The position numbers and the translations under genes are program-made. A DNA stretch of 64,000 nucleotides from positions 62,001 to 126,000 of the forward strand of contig NZ_PJMB01000011.1 of NCBI RefSeq assembly GCF_002892835.1, written 5' to 3'. The notes below the pieces were generated by a model. It was not told the DNA's origin and did no database searches. It saw only the letters and a list, made by a program, of their open reading frames with translations. The DNA is from Arthrobacter sp. AFG7.2. Its GTDB lineage: Bacteria > Actinomycetota > Actinomycetes > Actinomycetales > Micrococcaceae. Positions within the stretch are counted from its first letter, which is position 1. Each line of letters opens with the position of its first letter. Shown in pieces: positions 8,578 through 17,664 of the stretch.

Positions 8578-9768
8578 ATGTCCAACACATCCCATGCCAT
8601 CAACGACCTTCCCTACGCTGACGGTGATTTCTTCGCCTTCGAGCAGCTGCTGACCGGAAAGGAGCAGGACCGGCTGGCCGAGGTCAGGGAGTTCCTGGCG
8701 CGGGAAGTGCAGCCCATTGCTGTGGACTTCTGGAACCGTGGCGAATTCCCGATGGACCTCATTCCAAAGCTCGCAGACATCGACCTCGTCAGCCCGGTTC
8801 GGCGGCAGGGCTTTTCCAACCTGTTCGCAGGCCTCATGCACGCTGAGGTAACCCGGGCGGATGCTTCCATCGCCACCTTTATGGGTGTCCATGACGGGCT
8901 GTTCACCGGTTCCATTGAAGCCCTCGCCTCACAGGAGCAGAAGGATGCCTGGCTCCCGGAGATCTACAGCATGAAGAAGATCGGCGCTTTTGGCCTGACG
9001 GAGCCTCTGGGCGGATCTGACGTTGCCGGCGGAACCCGCACGACGGCCCGGAGGGACGGGGACTCCTGGATCCTCAACGGAGCCAAGCGCTGGATCGGAA
9101 ATGCAACGTTTTCCGATTGGGTGGTGATTTACGCCCGGGATCTCGCGGACAATAAGGTCAAAGGCTTCCTGGTGGACACCTCCCTTGAGGGGTTCAGCGC
9201 CGCCAGGATCGAGAACAAGATCGCACTCCGGACAGTCCAGAACGCTGACATCACCCTGGAGAACGTGGTGGTGCCGGACTTCTTTAAGCTCGCCAACGCC
9301 AACAGCTTCCGCGACGTCAACAAGGTATTGAAGGTAACCCGGCTCGGAGTCGCCTGGCAGGCGGTAGGCCAGCAGCTGGCAGCGTTCGACGTTGCGCGGC
9401 GCTATGCGGTGGAACGCCACCAGTTCGGCCGGCCGTTGGCCTCCTTCCAGCTGGTGCAAAGCCAGCTGGTCCAGATCCTGGGCAACGCCGTCAGCTCCAT
9501 GGGCATGATGGTCAGGCTCTCCCAACTGGAGGACGCCGGCGAGGCAAAAGACGAGCAGTCCGCCCTTGCCAAGGCCTTCACCACGGCGCGGATGCGCGAG
9601 AGCGTGGCGATCGGCCGGAGCCTTCTGGGCGGCAATGGCATTGTGACGGACTACGGGATGGCGAAGATTTTCGCGGATGCAGAAGCCATCTATTCCTACG
9701 AAGGAACGCACGAGATCAACACGCTGGTGACGGGCCGGGCCATCACCGGAATCTCCGCCATCGTGTGA
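8578..9768 (+). CDS. Acyl-CoA dehydrogenase, glutaryl-CoA dehydrogenase-like
   Basis: A 396-residue flavoprotein that should oxidise an acyl-CoA to the 2,3-enoyl-CoA and pass electrons to ETF. Seen: the FAD-binding GLTEPLGGSDV, the substrate/FAD region KRWIGNATFSDW, and the C-terminal IYSYEGTHEINTLVTGRAITG whose Glu after Tyr is the catalytic base in the glutaryl-CoA/isobutyryl-CoA group. The ending TGRAITGISA is especially like glutaryl-CoA dehydrogenases, which also decarboxylate; the assignment is by resemblance only. ATG with GAGGAA upstream. It is monocistronic and preceded by a perfect palindrome, so likely under a trans-acting repressor. Confidence 0.83.
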   Translation: MSNTSHAINDLPYADGDFFAFEQLLTGKEQDRLAEVREFLAREVQPIAVDFWNRGEFPMDLIPKLADIDLVSPVRRQGFSNLFAGLMHAEVTRADASIATFMGVHDGLFTGSIEALASQEQKDAWLPEIYSMKKIGAFGLTEPLGGSDVAGGTRTTARRDGDSWILNGAKRWIGNATFSDWVVIYARDLADNKVKGFLVDTSLEGFSAARIENKIALRTVQNADITLENVVVPDFFKLANANSFRDVNKVLKVTRLGVAWQAVGQQLAAFDVARRYAVERHQFGRPLASFQLVQSQLVQILGNAVSSMGMMVRLSQLEDAGEAKDEQSALAKAFTTARMRESVAIGRSLLGGNGIVTDYGMAKIFADAEAIYSYEGTHEINTLVTGRAITGISAIV

Positions 9769-9820
9769 ACCCCGTGTGAACGCCAGGCGCCGGGCAGCTG
9801 TCTCCTGACCCAGGTGGCGC

Positions 9821-10378
9821 CTATCCGAACAGGGGCAGCAGGACGGATGGCCGCAGGTCCAGCACAAACTGCAGCGGGTTGACGTAGTCCTCGCCGCGCC
9901 TGACACCCCAGTGGACGCAGGCGGCTGGGCAATGCCCCGGGAGTGACGTGCCGACTACCTGTCCTGCAGATACCTGGGCGCCGGCAGCCAGGGAGCTCTT
10001 GACCGGTTCAAAACTGCTCCGGAGTCCATTGCCGTGGTCGATGGTGATCACCGGCCTGTCCACGACGACTCCGACGAAGCTGACGGTGCCCGCCGCCGGA
10101 GAAGTGACCTGTGCGCCGTCGGCCGCTGCTCCCAGATCAACACCCCGATGACCGCTGAGCCAGGGCTTTGGCGGGGGATCGAAATCCCGGAGCACCTTCG
10201 GGCGGGGCGCAAGCGGCCACTGCCAGGAGGGCGAAGCCATCTGACCACCCGCCGCCCGGGCCGCCGTCGTCATTGCTGCGGGGGCGGAAGGGACGCGGAG
10301 GTAGGGCAGCGGCTGCGTGGTTGAAGCCACTGACGCGGGCAGGAGCAGGAAGGCTGCCAGGAGAAGTGTGGGTTTCAT
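9821..10378 (-). CDS. M23 (LytM-like) domain protein, secreted, catalytic site altered
   Basis: A 185-residue protein with a signal peptide (MKPTLLLAAFLLLPASVAS) followed by a short linker and one M23 peptidase domain. The first zinc ligands are there (GHRGVDLG, His and Asp), but the usual HxH is CVHWG: the first His is Cys. The second, zinc-binding His remains. Variants of this type occur in actinobacteria and may be non-hydrolytic cell-wall binders or regulators. The ATG at 10378 is chosen because it begins the signal peptide; the frame is open further upstream without a good start. Its end converges on the acyl-CoA dehydrogenase gene, with a short inverted repeat (AGGCGCC/GGCGCCT) between. 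Confidence 0.75.
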   Translation of the reverse strand: MKPTLLLAAFLLLPASVASTTQPLPYLRVPSAPAAMTTAARAAGGQMASPSWQWPLAPRPKVLRDFDPPPKPWLSGHRGVDLGAAADGAQVTSPAAGTVSFVGVVVDRPVITIDHGNGLRSSFEPVKSSLAAGAQVSAGQVVGTSLPGHCPAACVHWGVRRGEDYVNPLQFVLDLRPSVLLPLFG

Positions 10379-10833
10379 CTGCTCAGCATGCTCCCTGGAA
10401 AAAGTGGCTCGGGAGGTCCGTCTGGACCTATGTGGAAAAGTCGCAGGTGCCAACGCCGCTGTCCTTCCGGCGCAGGTGCCTGTAGTACACTTGATGGAGC
10501 AGTTTGCTGCGCCCTCAATGCTTTCCGTCCGGCGGATATCCCCGTGGTTTTTGCTACGGCATATGCCCCTGTCCGGAATGCGTCGGCACATCTCATTCAG
10601 GAGTGTGGGGGAGCGGTGGCTGACTACGCGCATCCAGCCCTCCTGCACGCGACGCTCCGGCCTCGCAGGCGGAGGATCAGGCCTCTTGCGGTCAGGACCA
10701 TGGTCCTGATGAGAAGCATGATGGATGCCAGGAGCACGGCCCAGCCTGGGCCACGCTATTCAACCGTCAACTATTGGCAGGGTAAGAAGCCTCCGGGCTC
10801 TCTCATGAATGACCTGCCGGAAGGAGCGTCGGC
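10379..10833 (+). other. 455-bp divergent intergenic region and rpsB leader
   Basis: No protein gene is supported here. It must hold the promoters for the leftward M23-like gene and the rightward rpsB operon. Two symmetric sequences stand out before rpsB: a perfect 18-bp palindrome TCAGGACCATGGTCCTGA (10692-10709) and a 15-base palindrome GGCCCAGCCTGGGCC (10738-10752). Their place suggests a structured mRNA leader or an operator. The rpsB ribosome-binding site is GGAAGGAG just before the start. I cannot fix the -10 and -35 boxes with confidence. Confidence 0.5.
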
Positions 10834-11706
10834 ATGCCCGTCGTAACTATGCGCCAGCTGCTTGACAGCGGCGTCCACTTTGGACACCAGACCCGCCGTT
10901 GGAACCCGAAGATGAAGCGCTTCATCTTCACCGAGCGCAACGGCATCTACATCATCGACCTTCAGCAGTCGCTGTCCTACATCGACCGTGCCTACGAGTT
11001 CGTGAAGGCCACCGTTGCACACGGCGGCACCGTGCTCTTCGTTGGCACCAAGAAGCAGGCCCAGGAAGCAATTGCCGAGCAGGCAACCCGCGTTGGCCAG
11101 CCGTACGTGAACCAGCGTTGGCTCGGCGGTATGCTGACCAACTTCCAGACGGTCGCCAAGCGCATCCAGCGCATGAAGGAACTCGAAGAGATCGACTTCG
11201 ACGACGTCGCCGGCTCCGCGTACACCAAGAAGGAGCTGCTGCTCCTCAAGCGTGAACTCACCAAGCTCGAGTCCAACCTCGGCGGTATCCGCAACCTCAC
11301 CAAGGCGCCCTCTGTGCTCTGGATCGTGGACACCAAGAAGGAGCACCTCGCCGTTGACGAGGCCAAGAAGCTGAACATCCCGGTTGTGGCCATCCTGGAC
11401 ACCAACTGCGATCCGGACGAAGTCGACTTCCCGATCCCGGGCAACGACGACGCCATCCGCTCCGTGAACCTCCTGACCCGCGTTGTTGCCGACGCCGTTG
11501 CTGAGGGCCTCATCGCCCGCAACAGCCGTGGCACCGGTGCAACCGAAGCTCCGGAAGAGCCGCTGGCTGAGTGGGAGCGCGAACTCCTCGAAGGCAGCAA
11601 GGCTGAAGAAGCTGCTGCTGCTCCGGCAGAAGAGGCTGCTGCCCCGGCCGCTGCTGATGCTGCCCCGGCAGAAGAAGCTGCTGCTCCCGCCGAAGAAGCC
11701 AAGTAA
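10834..11706 (+). CDS. rpsB: 30S ribosomal protein S2
   Basis: S2 binds the head-body junction of the 30S subunit and is needed to recruit S1-like factors. The whole family core is seen, from [20 protein letters not shown] at the N-terminus through [12 protein letters not shown] and [11 protein letters not shown] to the [11 protein letters not shown] loop and [11 protein letters not shown]. At 290 residues it is longer than the E. coli protein because of a C-terminal tail of about 45 residues made almost only of Ala, Glu and Pro, common in actinobacterial S2. ATG start behind GGAAGGAG. It heads the rpsB-tsf pair. Confidence 0.98.
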   Translation: MPVVTMRQLLDSGVHFGHQTRRWNPKMKRFIFTERNGIYIIDLQQSLSYIDRAYEFVKATVAHGGTVLFVGTKKQAQEAIAEQATRVGQPYVNQRWLGGMLTNFQTVAKRIQRMKELEEIDFDDVAGSAYTKKELLLLKRELTKLESNLGGIRNLTKAPSVLWIVDTKKEHLAVDEAKKLNIPVVAILDTNCDPDEVDFPIPGNDDAIRSVNLLTRVVADAVAEGLIARNSRGTGATEAPEEPLAEWERELLEGSKAEEAAAAPAEEAAAPAAADAAPAEEAAAPAEEAK

Positions 11707-11753
11707 CACAAGTACATCCGGATTTTCCAGCGCTGCCTGCAGCGCCGGAGCTA

Positions 11754-11796
11754 CTGACAGGATGGCGGCCCGCATCATGGGCTGCCGTCCTGTCAG
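11754..11796 (+). terminator. 18-bp hairpin between rpsB and tsf
   Basis: Arms 11754-11771 and 11779-11796 pair over 18 bases with two G-T pairs and a 7-base loop. There is no T run after it, so it is more likely a partial terminator, attenuator or RNA-processing site that sets the S2 to EF-Ts ratio than a full terminator. A smaller hairpin (GCGCTG/CAGCGC) lies just before it. Confidence 0.6.
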
Positions 11797-11835
11797 TCCG
11801 TACACCACACCAAATTTCTAGACAGAGGGGTTCAC

Positions 11836-12672
11836 ATGGCGAACTACACTGCCGCGGACATCAAGGCCCTGCGCGAGCGCACCGGCGCCGGCATGATGGA
11901 TGTCAAGAAGGCTCTTGACGAAGCTAACGGTGACGCCGAGAAGGCCATCGAAATCATTCGCATCAAGGGCCTCAAGGGTGCTACCAAGCGCGAAGGCCGC
12001 TCCACCGCTGAAGGCCTGGTGGCCGCAAAGGTCAGCAACGGCGTCGGCGTCATGATCGAAGTCAACTGCGAGACCGACTTCGTCGCCAAGGCTGACAAGT
12101 TCATCCAGCTGGCAGACAGGGTCCTGGCCGTTGCCATCGAGTCCGGCGCAGCCGACCTCGAGACCCTGCTCGCCACCGATGTTGACGGCAAGCCTCTCTC
12201 CGAGGTCGTCGTCGAAGAAGGCGCCATCCTGGGCGAAAAGGTTGTGGTCCGCCGCATCTCCCGCGTCGAGGGCGCAACGGTTGACGCTTACCTGCACAAG
12301 ACCTCCAAGGACCTTCCGGCCCAGGTCGGCGTACTGTTCGCCGTTGACGGTGAAGGCGAAGCCGCTGCCACCGCAGCCCACGATGTTGCAGTACACATTG
12401 CTGCAATGGCCCCGAACTACCTGACCCGTGAGGACGTCCCGTCCGACCTGGTTGAGTCCGAGCGCCGCATCGCTGAAGAGACCGCCAAGGCCGAGGGCAA
12501 GCCCGAAGCCGCACTCACCAAGATTGTGGAAGGCCGCGTGACCGGCTTCTACAAGGGTGAGGTCCTGGTTGACCAGGCATTCGCGAAGGACGCCAAGAAG
12601 TCCGTGGCACAGGTCCTCACCGAGGCCGGTGTCAAGGGAACCGCGTTCACGCGTTTCCGCGTCGGCTCCTAG
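11836..12672 (+). CDS. tsf: Elongation factor Ts
   Basis: EF-Ts is the guanine nucleotide exchange factor that releases GDP from EF-Tu in the cytoplasm. The N-terminal UBA-like part has [19 protein letters not shown], the first EF-Ts signature, and [14 protein letters not shown] is the second, in the core domain. At 278 residues it has the usual length for actinobacteria. ATG start behind GAGGGG. It follows rpsB with a 129-base gap holding a hairpin, and ends at a strong terminator. Confidence 0.98.
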   Translation: MANYTAADIKALRERTGAGMMDVKKALDEANGDAEKAIEIIRIKGLKGATKREGRSTAEGLVAAKVSNGVGVMIEVNCETDFVAKADKFIQLADRVLAVAIESGAADLETLLATDVDGKPLSEVVVEEGAILGEKVVVRRISRVEGATVDAYLHKTSKDLPAQVGVLFAVDGEGEAAATAAHDVAVHIAAMAPNYLTREDVPSDLVESERRIAEETAKAEGKPEAALTKIVEGRVTGFYKGEVLVDQAFAKDAKKSVAQVLTEAGVKGTAFTRFRVGS

Positions 12673-12685
12673 CCGAAACTGCAAG

Positions 12686-12715
12686 GGGGTGGCCACTTTG
12701 GTGGCCGCCCCTTTT
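12686..12715 (+). terminator. Rho-independent terminator after tsf
   Basis: GGGGTGGCCAC pairs with GTGGCCGCCCC (11 bp, one G-T) around TTTG and is followed by TTTT. It ends the rpsB-tsf transcript; pyrH begins about 80 bases later and so probably has its own promoter. Confidence 0.85.
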
Positions 12716-12797
12716 GCATGCGCGGGACCAGGCAGGAATAGGACCTTTGGCCGCGCAGCAGGATAACCTTTTGAGAGTTCACCAACGGGAAGGCATC

Positions 12798-13535
12798 ATG
12801 GAAGCCGTCAACACTGTAATCCAGCCAGAGAAAAGCCGACGCCGCGTCCTCCTGAAGCTTTCGGGCGAGGTCTTCGGCGGCGGAAAGCTGGGCGTTGACC
12901 CGGAGACTGTCCGCGATGTCGCCAAGCAGATCGCCGCAGCCGTCCCCCAGGTGGAGGTGGCCATCGTGGTTGGCGGCGGCAACTTCTTCCGCGGCGCGGA
13001 GCTTTCCCAGAGCGGCATGGACCGTTCGCGGGCTGACTACATGGGCATGCTCGGCACGGTAATGAACTGCCTGGCGCTGCAGGACTTCCTGGAACAGGCC
13101 GGTGTGGAAACCCGTGTCCAGAGTGCCATCACCATGGGGCAGGTGGCCGAGGCCTACATTCCCCGCCGCGCCATCCGCCACATGGAAAAGGGCCGCGTGG
13201 TGATCTTCGGTGCGGGCGCCGGCCTGCCGTACTTCTCCACCGACACCGTTGCCGCCCAGCGCGCCCTCGAAGTCCATGCCGACGTCGTCCTGATGGCCAA
13301 GAGCGGCGTGGACGCCGTCTACACCGCCGACCCCAAGAAAGACCCCGCTGCCGAGCGGCTGGAAACCCTGAGCTACGACGACGCGCTCCGCCGCGACATC
13401 CGCGTCATGGACCAGACGGCCATGACCATGTGCAAGGACAACAACCTTTCCATGGTGGTCTTCGGCATGGAAGGCGAAGGCAACGTCACCCGGGCCATCC
13501 TCGGCGAAAAGCTGGGCACGCTGGTCACCACCTAG
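12798..13535 (+). CDS. pyrH: UMP kinase
   Basis: PyrH phosphorylates UMP to UDP with ATP, the first step from UMP to UTP and CTP; it is a hexamer of the amino-acid-kinase fold, unrelated to NMP kinases of eukaryotes. Seen: the N-terminal phosphate loop [15 protein letters not shown], the nucleotide-binding [10 protein letters not shown], and the segment [20 protein letters not shown]. At 245 residues it has standard size. ATG at 12798 is chosen because GGGAAGG precedes it; the frame is open to 12714 but those residues overlap the tsf terminator. Next to frr as in most bacteria. Confidence 0.97.
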   Translation: MEAVNTVIQPEKSRRRVLLKLSGEVFGGGKLGVDPETVRDVAKQIAAAVPQVEVAIVVGGGNFFRGAELSQSGMDRSRADYMGMLGTVMNCLALQDFLEQAGVETRVQSAITMGQVAEAYIPRRAIRHMEKGRVVIFGAGAGLPYFSTDTVAAQRALEVHADVVLMAKSGVDAVYTADPKKDPAAERLETLSYDDALRRDIRVMDQTAMTMCKDNNLSMVVFGMEGEGNVTRAILGEKLGTLVTT

Positions 13536-13662
13536 CTGCGGCTAGGATGATTTCAGGACATTCCGTCCCTGCCCCTGGCGGCAGGGGCGGGCCGGCAACA
13601 AAGAACCACGTTTGTGCATGGACCCGGCGCCCCGGACCGCACCATAATCCTCAGGAGAGACC

Positions 13663-14220
13663 GTGATCGAAGAAACCTTGCTCGAAGCCGAAGAAAAGAT
13701 GGACAAGGCCGTCGAGGTAGCCAAGGAAGACTTCGCTTCCGTCCGCACCGGACGTGCCAACCCGGGCCTCTACAACAAGGTCCTGGTGGAGTACTACGGG
13801 TCACCCACTCCGCTGCAGCAGCTCGCGTCGTTCGCCATCCCGGACGCGCGCACCATCCTTATCACCCCCTTCGACAAGACGGCGCTGCGCGACATTGAGC
13901 GCGCGCTCAGCGACTCCGAGGTGGGCGCCAACCCGTCCAACGACGGCAACGTCATCCGGATCACCATCCCGGAACTGACCAAGGAACGCCGCAAGGAATA
14001 CGTCAAGATCGTCAAGACCAAGGGCGAGGACGCAAAGGTCTCCATCCGCAACATCCGGCGCAAGGCCAAGGAAACCCTGGACCGGCTGGTCAAGGACGGC
14101 GAAGCCGGTGAAGACGAAGGCACCCGGGCGGAAAAGGAACTGGACAGCCTCACCAAGGCCCACGTCGACGGCATCGATGAGCTGCTCAAGCGCAAGGAAG
14201 CAGAGCTGCTCGAAGTCTGA
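13663..14220 (+). CDS. frr: Ribosome recycling factor
   Basis: RRF, with EF-G, splits the ribosome after termination. The 185-residue protein begins with [16 protein letters not shown] and contains [10 protein letters not shown], the conserved part of the long-helix domain, followed by the small beta domain ([14 protein letters not shown]) and the C-terminal helices with [20 protein letters not shown]. This is standard length. GTG start behind AGGAGAG. Its stop overlaps the cdsA start (TGATG), so lipid synthesis is translationally coupled to it, the normal actinobacterial arrangement. Confidence 0.98.
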   Translation: MIEETLLEAEEKMDKAVEVAKEDFASVRTGRANPGLYNKVLVEYYGSPTPLQQLASFAIPDARTILITPFDKTALRDIERALSDSEVGANPSNDGNVIRITIPELTKERRKEYVKIVKTKGEDAKVSIRNIRRKAKETLDRLVKDGEAGEDEGTRAEKELDSLTKAHVDGIDELLKRKEAELLEV

Positions 14221-15143
14221 TGGGCCAGGCAGATCAGGCCCCGGTTCCCGGGACGCGCGTACGGGGGAAGCAGCCCAGGGGCAACCCGACGCCGAAGGCC
14301 GGGAGGAATCTTCCGGCCGCAGTGGTGGTGGGCCTGGCCATGTTGTTTGCCGTCCTCGGCGGACTGCTGCTGCTCCCGCTGGGCTTCGTAGCGGTAACCA
14401 CGGCCTTCGCCGTTTTCGGCGTATGGGAGATCTACCGCGCGCTGGAAGCGAACGGTACAAGGATGCCCATTGTGCCGGTGATGACCGGTACCGTAGCCAT
14501 ACCGTTTGCCGCCTACCTTGGAGGTATCGAGAGCCAGCTGTTGGCCATGCTGCTGAGCTCAGTGGCCGTGCTCCTGTGGCGGTCCATCGAAAGTGCGGCA
14601 GGATCAGCCAACAGCATCTTTGCCGGCGTCTTCACGCTTGGCTGGGTGCCGTTCTTCATCAGTTTCGCAGTGCTGCCGCTGCATGCTGCCGGCGGTGCAA
14701 CACCTCTGGGGCTGTGGCCGGGAGGAACAATTCCCCACGGTGCCTGGCAGGTGGCCGTAATGCTGCTGCTGGTGGTTTCCAACGACACGTTCGGATACCT
14801 GGTGGGGGCGTCCCTGGGCAAACATCCCATGGCTCCCAAGATCAGCCCCAAGAAGTCATGGGAAGGATTCGCCGGGTCCATCGGCGGGGCCATGCTCATT
14901 GGCGTCCTTGCCTGCCTCTTTGTGCTGGACAAGCCCTGGTGGGTGGGCGTGGTGCTGGCAGTTGGACTGGTAGCGGCTTCCACAGCGGGGGACCTGGCGG
15001 AATCCATGGTCAAGCGTGAATTGGGCATCAAGGACATGAGCAGCATCCTGCCGGGGCACGGCGGTGTGATGGACAGGCTCGATTCGATCGTGTTTGCATC
15101 CCCTGCCGCGTTTGTCCTGTACGGACTGGTGGCGGGCGCCTGA
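14220..15143 (+). CDS. cdsA: Phosphatidate cytidylyltransferase
   Basis: CdsA makes CDP-diacylglycerol from phosphatidic acid and CTP at the membrane, the precursor for all phospholipids made by CDP-alcohol transferases such as the one at 2548. The C-terminal signature is complete: SMVKRELGIKDMSSILPGHG followed by GVMDRLDS. About eight membrane helices follow a 35-residue basic, Pro/Gly-rich cytoplasmic N-terminus. 307 residues. The ATG overlaps the frr stop. Confidence 0.96.
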   Translation: MGQADQAPVPGTRVRGKQPRGNPTPKAGRNLPAAVVVGLAMLFAVLGGLLLLPLGFVAVTTAFAVFGVWEIYRALEANGTRMPIVPVMTGTVAIPFAAYLGGIESQLLAMLLSSVAVLLWRSIESAAGSANSIFAGVFTLGWVPFFISFAVLPLHAAGGATPLGLWPGGTIPHGAWQVAVMLLLVVSNDTFGYLVGASLGKHPMAPKISPKKSWEGFAGSIGGAMLIGVLACLFVLDKPWWVGVVLAVGLVAASTAGDLAESMVKRELGIKDMSSILPGHGGVMDRLDSIVFASPAAFVLYGLVAGA

Positions 15144-15232
15144 CGCAAACGCCTGCCGGAGCGGCAGGGAACCCGTGGCACACATAAGCTGGTGCTGAAG
15201 CACTACGGCTGAAGAGTATTGAAGGAAGCAAA

Positions 15233-15817
15233 GTGGCATTGGACATTCATCGGCAGATCCCTGCGTCCTTTGAGCGCGTACAGCGCGGTGAGTATGGCTA
15301 CAACGCCAAACAGGTGGACCAGTTTCTGCAGCGTGCGCGCGTGTCATTGGAGACCCCAGAGGCAGCGGCGGAACCCGTCAACAGTGCGGACGTCAGGGCC
15401 GTCTCGTTCGATCCGGTCAAGGGCGGCTACTCCGCAAACGTGGTGGACGCCGCCCTGGACCGGCTGGAAGACGCATTTGCCCGCCGGGAACGGGATGAGC
15501 TGATCGCAGCCCGTGGTGAAGAAGCCTGGCTGCGCGAGATCGGAAACCTGTCCGGCATCCTTCGCGGCCGCCTGCACCGTCCCGACGGCGACCGCTTCCG
15601 CCGTCCCGCAAAAAAGAAGGTGCGCAGCTACAACACGGCCGACGTCGACCGGCTGTGCCGCGAGCTGATTGCCTACCTTGAGCAGGACAAACCGCTCAGC
15701 GTCGACAGCGTCCGCCGTGCGGCCTTCCGGCCCGCCGTGGGGCAGGACGGGTACGAGGAAGCCCAGGTGGACGCCTTCCTGGACCGCGTTGTTGAGCTTA
15801 TGGCCGCCATCGACTGA
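15233..15817 (+). CDS. Multi-repeat DivIVA-domain protein
   Basis: A 194-residue cytoplasmic protein built from about four copies of the short DivIVA N-terminal motif: FERVQRGEYGYNAKQVDQFL (residues 13-32), FDPVKGGYSANVVDAALDRL, KKVRSYNTADVDRLCREL and a last one ending QVDAFLDRVVEL. True DivIVA/Wag31 has one such membrane-binding motif and a long coiled coil, which is missing here. It could bind negatively curved membrane or partner with DivIVA, but this is inference. GTG start after GAAGGAAG. Short gap after cdsA; converges with the symporter gene. Confidence 0.75.
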   Translation: MALDIHRQIPASFERVQRGEYGYNAKQVDQFLQRARVSLETPEAAAEPVNSADVRAVSFDPVKGGYSANVVDAALDRLEDAFARRERDELIAARGEEAWLREIGNLSGILRGRLHRPDGDRFRRPAKKKVRSYNTADVDRLCRELIAYLEQDKPLSVDSVRRAAFRPAVGQDGYEEAQVDAFLDRVVELMAAID

Positions 15818-15839
15818 TCCGGGCTGCCCCGGTTGCGCC

Positions 15840-17306
15840 TCAGCGTTCGGTGGCCAGCGGCCGTTCGGGGGTGTGGAGGCGGGTCATCACCTTGGACATC
15901 GTTTTCGGGATCCGCTGCTCGGTTGCGCGGGACACGATGACCATCACCGCGAAGGCAGCCGGTACTGTCCATGCTGCCGGCTGGGCAAGCCAGCCGGGCG
16001 TGGTGGCGACGCCGGCGAAGGCGCCAACAATCATCGCCCCTCCGCACAGGACCCCGCCTGTCAGCATGCCGGCGATGGCACCGGCGTCGGTAAGGCCCCG
16101 CCACCAGATGCCCAGCAGCAGCACGGGGCAGACGGTGGAAGCCGTGAAGGCGAACACCAGCCCCACGCTCCCGGCGAGGGCGAATGAGTCAGTCATGAAG
16201 GCAAAACCCAGCGGCACGACGGCGGAGATAACGGCTGCCAGCCGAAAGCCGTTAACGCCTGCGCCCAGGACGTCCTGGCTGATAACCCCGGCGAGGGAAA
16301 CCACCAGTCCCGAGGTGGTGGACAGGAACGCGGCGAAGGCCCCGGCGACCACCAGCGCGGACAACAGGTCGCCGGCCGTCCCGCCCACCAGTTCCCCGGG
16401 CAGCAGCAATACCATGGCGTCGGCCTGGCCGGCGCGCGCCAGGCCGGGAGCAAACATCCGTCCCACCAGCCCGTAAGCGGTGGGGAAAAGGTAGAACACG
16501 GACAGCAGGCCCAGGACGATCAGCGTGGTGCGGCGGGCCGACTGCCCGTCCGGGTTGGTGTAGAAGCGCACCAGCACATGCGGCAGGCCCAGGGTTCCGA
16601 ACAGGAGGGCCACCAGGAGAGACACGTTCTGGTAGAGCCCGGCGGGGGCCACACCGGTGGGATTAACCGCCGGCGGTGCCAGCGGCGCGGATCCGCTGCC
16701 GGCGAGGACAAAGATGATGAAGAGGATGGGAACGGCCAGCGCCGTGAGCTTCAGCCAGTACTGGAACGCCTGGACGAACGTAATGGAACGCATGCCGCCT
16801 GCCACCACGGTGAGGCACACCACGATCACCACAGCCACCGAACCCACCCAGGACGGCAGTCCGGTGGTGATGCGGATGGTGAGGGCAGCACCGTGGAGCT
16901 GCGGCACGATGTACAGCCAGCCCACCAGCACCACCACCAGGCTCGTGACCTTGCGGACCGGCCGCGAGTCCAGCCTGGCCTCGGTGAAGTCAGGAATGGT
17001 GTAGGCCCCGGACCGGCGCAGCGGCGCCGCCACGAAGAGGAGCAGCATCAGGTATCCCGCCGTGTACCCGACCGGAAACCACAGCGCATCCGTCCCGGAC
17101 AGCAGGATCAGGCCGGCAACACCCAGGAAGCTGGCAGCGGAGAGGTACTCACCGCCAATTGCCGAAGCATTCCACCACGGCCGGACCGTCCGGGAAGCGA
17201 CATAGAAATCGCCGGTGGTCCGTGAAATCCGCAGGCCGTAGAAACCGATCACTGCGGTTGCGACGGAGACCCCGACCAGGGCAGCCAGGGCCACGCCCGG
17301 ATTCAC
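15840..17306 (-). CDS. Sodium/solute symporter (SSS family), monocarboxylate type
   Basis: A 488-residue transporter with about 13 helices. The N-terminal half has the SSS hallmarks DFYVASRTVRPWWNASAIGG and EYLSAASFLGVAG, and later GMRSITFVQAFQYWLKL, which place it with the acetate/pyruvate symporters (ActP, MctC). It should import a carboxylate with sodium or protons. GTG start 8 bases after the stop of a DUF485 gene, so it is the last gene of a histidine kinase-response regulator-DUF485-symporter operon. A second such module runs the other way at 19823. Exact substrate unknown. Confidence 0.85.
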   Translation of the reverse strand: MNPGVALAALVGVSVATAVIGFYGLRISRTTGDFYVASRTVRPWWNASAIGGEYLSAASFLGVAGLILLSGTDALWFPVGYTAGYLMLLLFVAAPLRRSGAYTIPDFTEARLDSRPVRKVTSLVVVLVGWLYIVPQLHGAALTIRITTGLPSWVGSVAVVIVVCLTVVAGGMRSITFVQAFQYWLKLTALAVPILFIIFVLAGSGSAPLAPPAVNPTGVAPAGLYQNVSLLVALLFGTLGLPHVLVRFYTNPDGQSARRTTLIVLGLLSVFYLFPTAYGLVGRMFAPGLARAGQADAMVLLLPGELVGGTAGDLLSALVVAGAFAAFLSTTSGLVVSLAGVISQDVLGAGVNGFRLAAVISAVVPLGFAFMTDSFALAGSVGLVFAFTASTVCPVLLLGIWWRGLTDAGAIAGMLTGGVLCGGAMIVGAFAGVATTPGWLAQPAAWTVPAAFAVMVIVSRATEQRIPKTMSKVMTRLHTPERPLATER

Positions 17307-17313
17307 TGCGCCA

Positions 17314-17664
17314 TCACTGGTCCTCCGCCAGGTCCCGGTAGCGCGCCTCGTTGCGGGCCGCCGTCCGGATATACAGCCAGGCGCTGAGCCCGATCACCGG
17401 ATAGATGCCCACCCCCAGCAGGAGCCAGGCGAACGGAACGCCCGCAACACGGGTTTCCGCCAGGCCAGGGACAACGGCCAGCAGCAGCGGGAAGGCGCCA
17501 AGGATCAGCAGGAAACCCGCAGCCACCACCAAAGCCAGCCGCAGCTGGGACCTGATCAGGGACCTGACGAAGACCTGGCCCACCTCTGAGTCCTGCGCCG
17601 CCTCCCGCGTCTCCTTCGCCGGCCGCGCGGCAGTCCGCGGAGCCGTCACCCGCACCCTGGTCAC
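17314..17664 (-). CDS. DUF485-like small membrane partner of the symporter
   Basis: A 116-residue protein with two membrane helices (about 48-72 and 81-100) and a charged soluble N-terminus, the layout of DUF485 proteins that accompany acetate-type symporters (YjcH, MctB). Its role is probably to help the assembly or activity of the symporter encoded next. The GTG start overlaps the stop of the response regulator gene by four bases (GTGA), so it is translated as part of that operon; the longer open frame to 17850 lies inside the regulator gene and is not used. More diverged from the family than the paralogue at 19823. Confidence 0.7.
   Translation of the reverse strand: MTRVRVTAPRTAARPAKETREAAQDSEVGQVFVRSLIRSQLRLALVVAAGFLLILGAFPLLLAVVPGLAETRVAGVPFAWLLLGVGIYPVIGLSAWLYIRTAARNEARYRDLAEDQ

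Noticed and set aside
9785..9822. AGGCGCC/GGCGCCT repeat as a terminator
   Set aside because: Only 7 bp with a 24-base loop and no T run; too weak to call.
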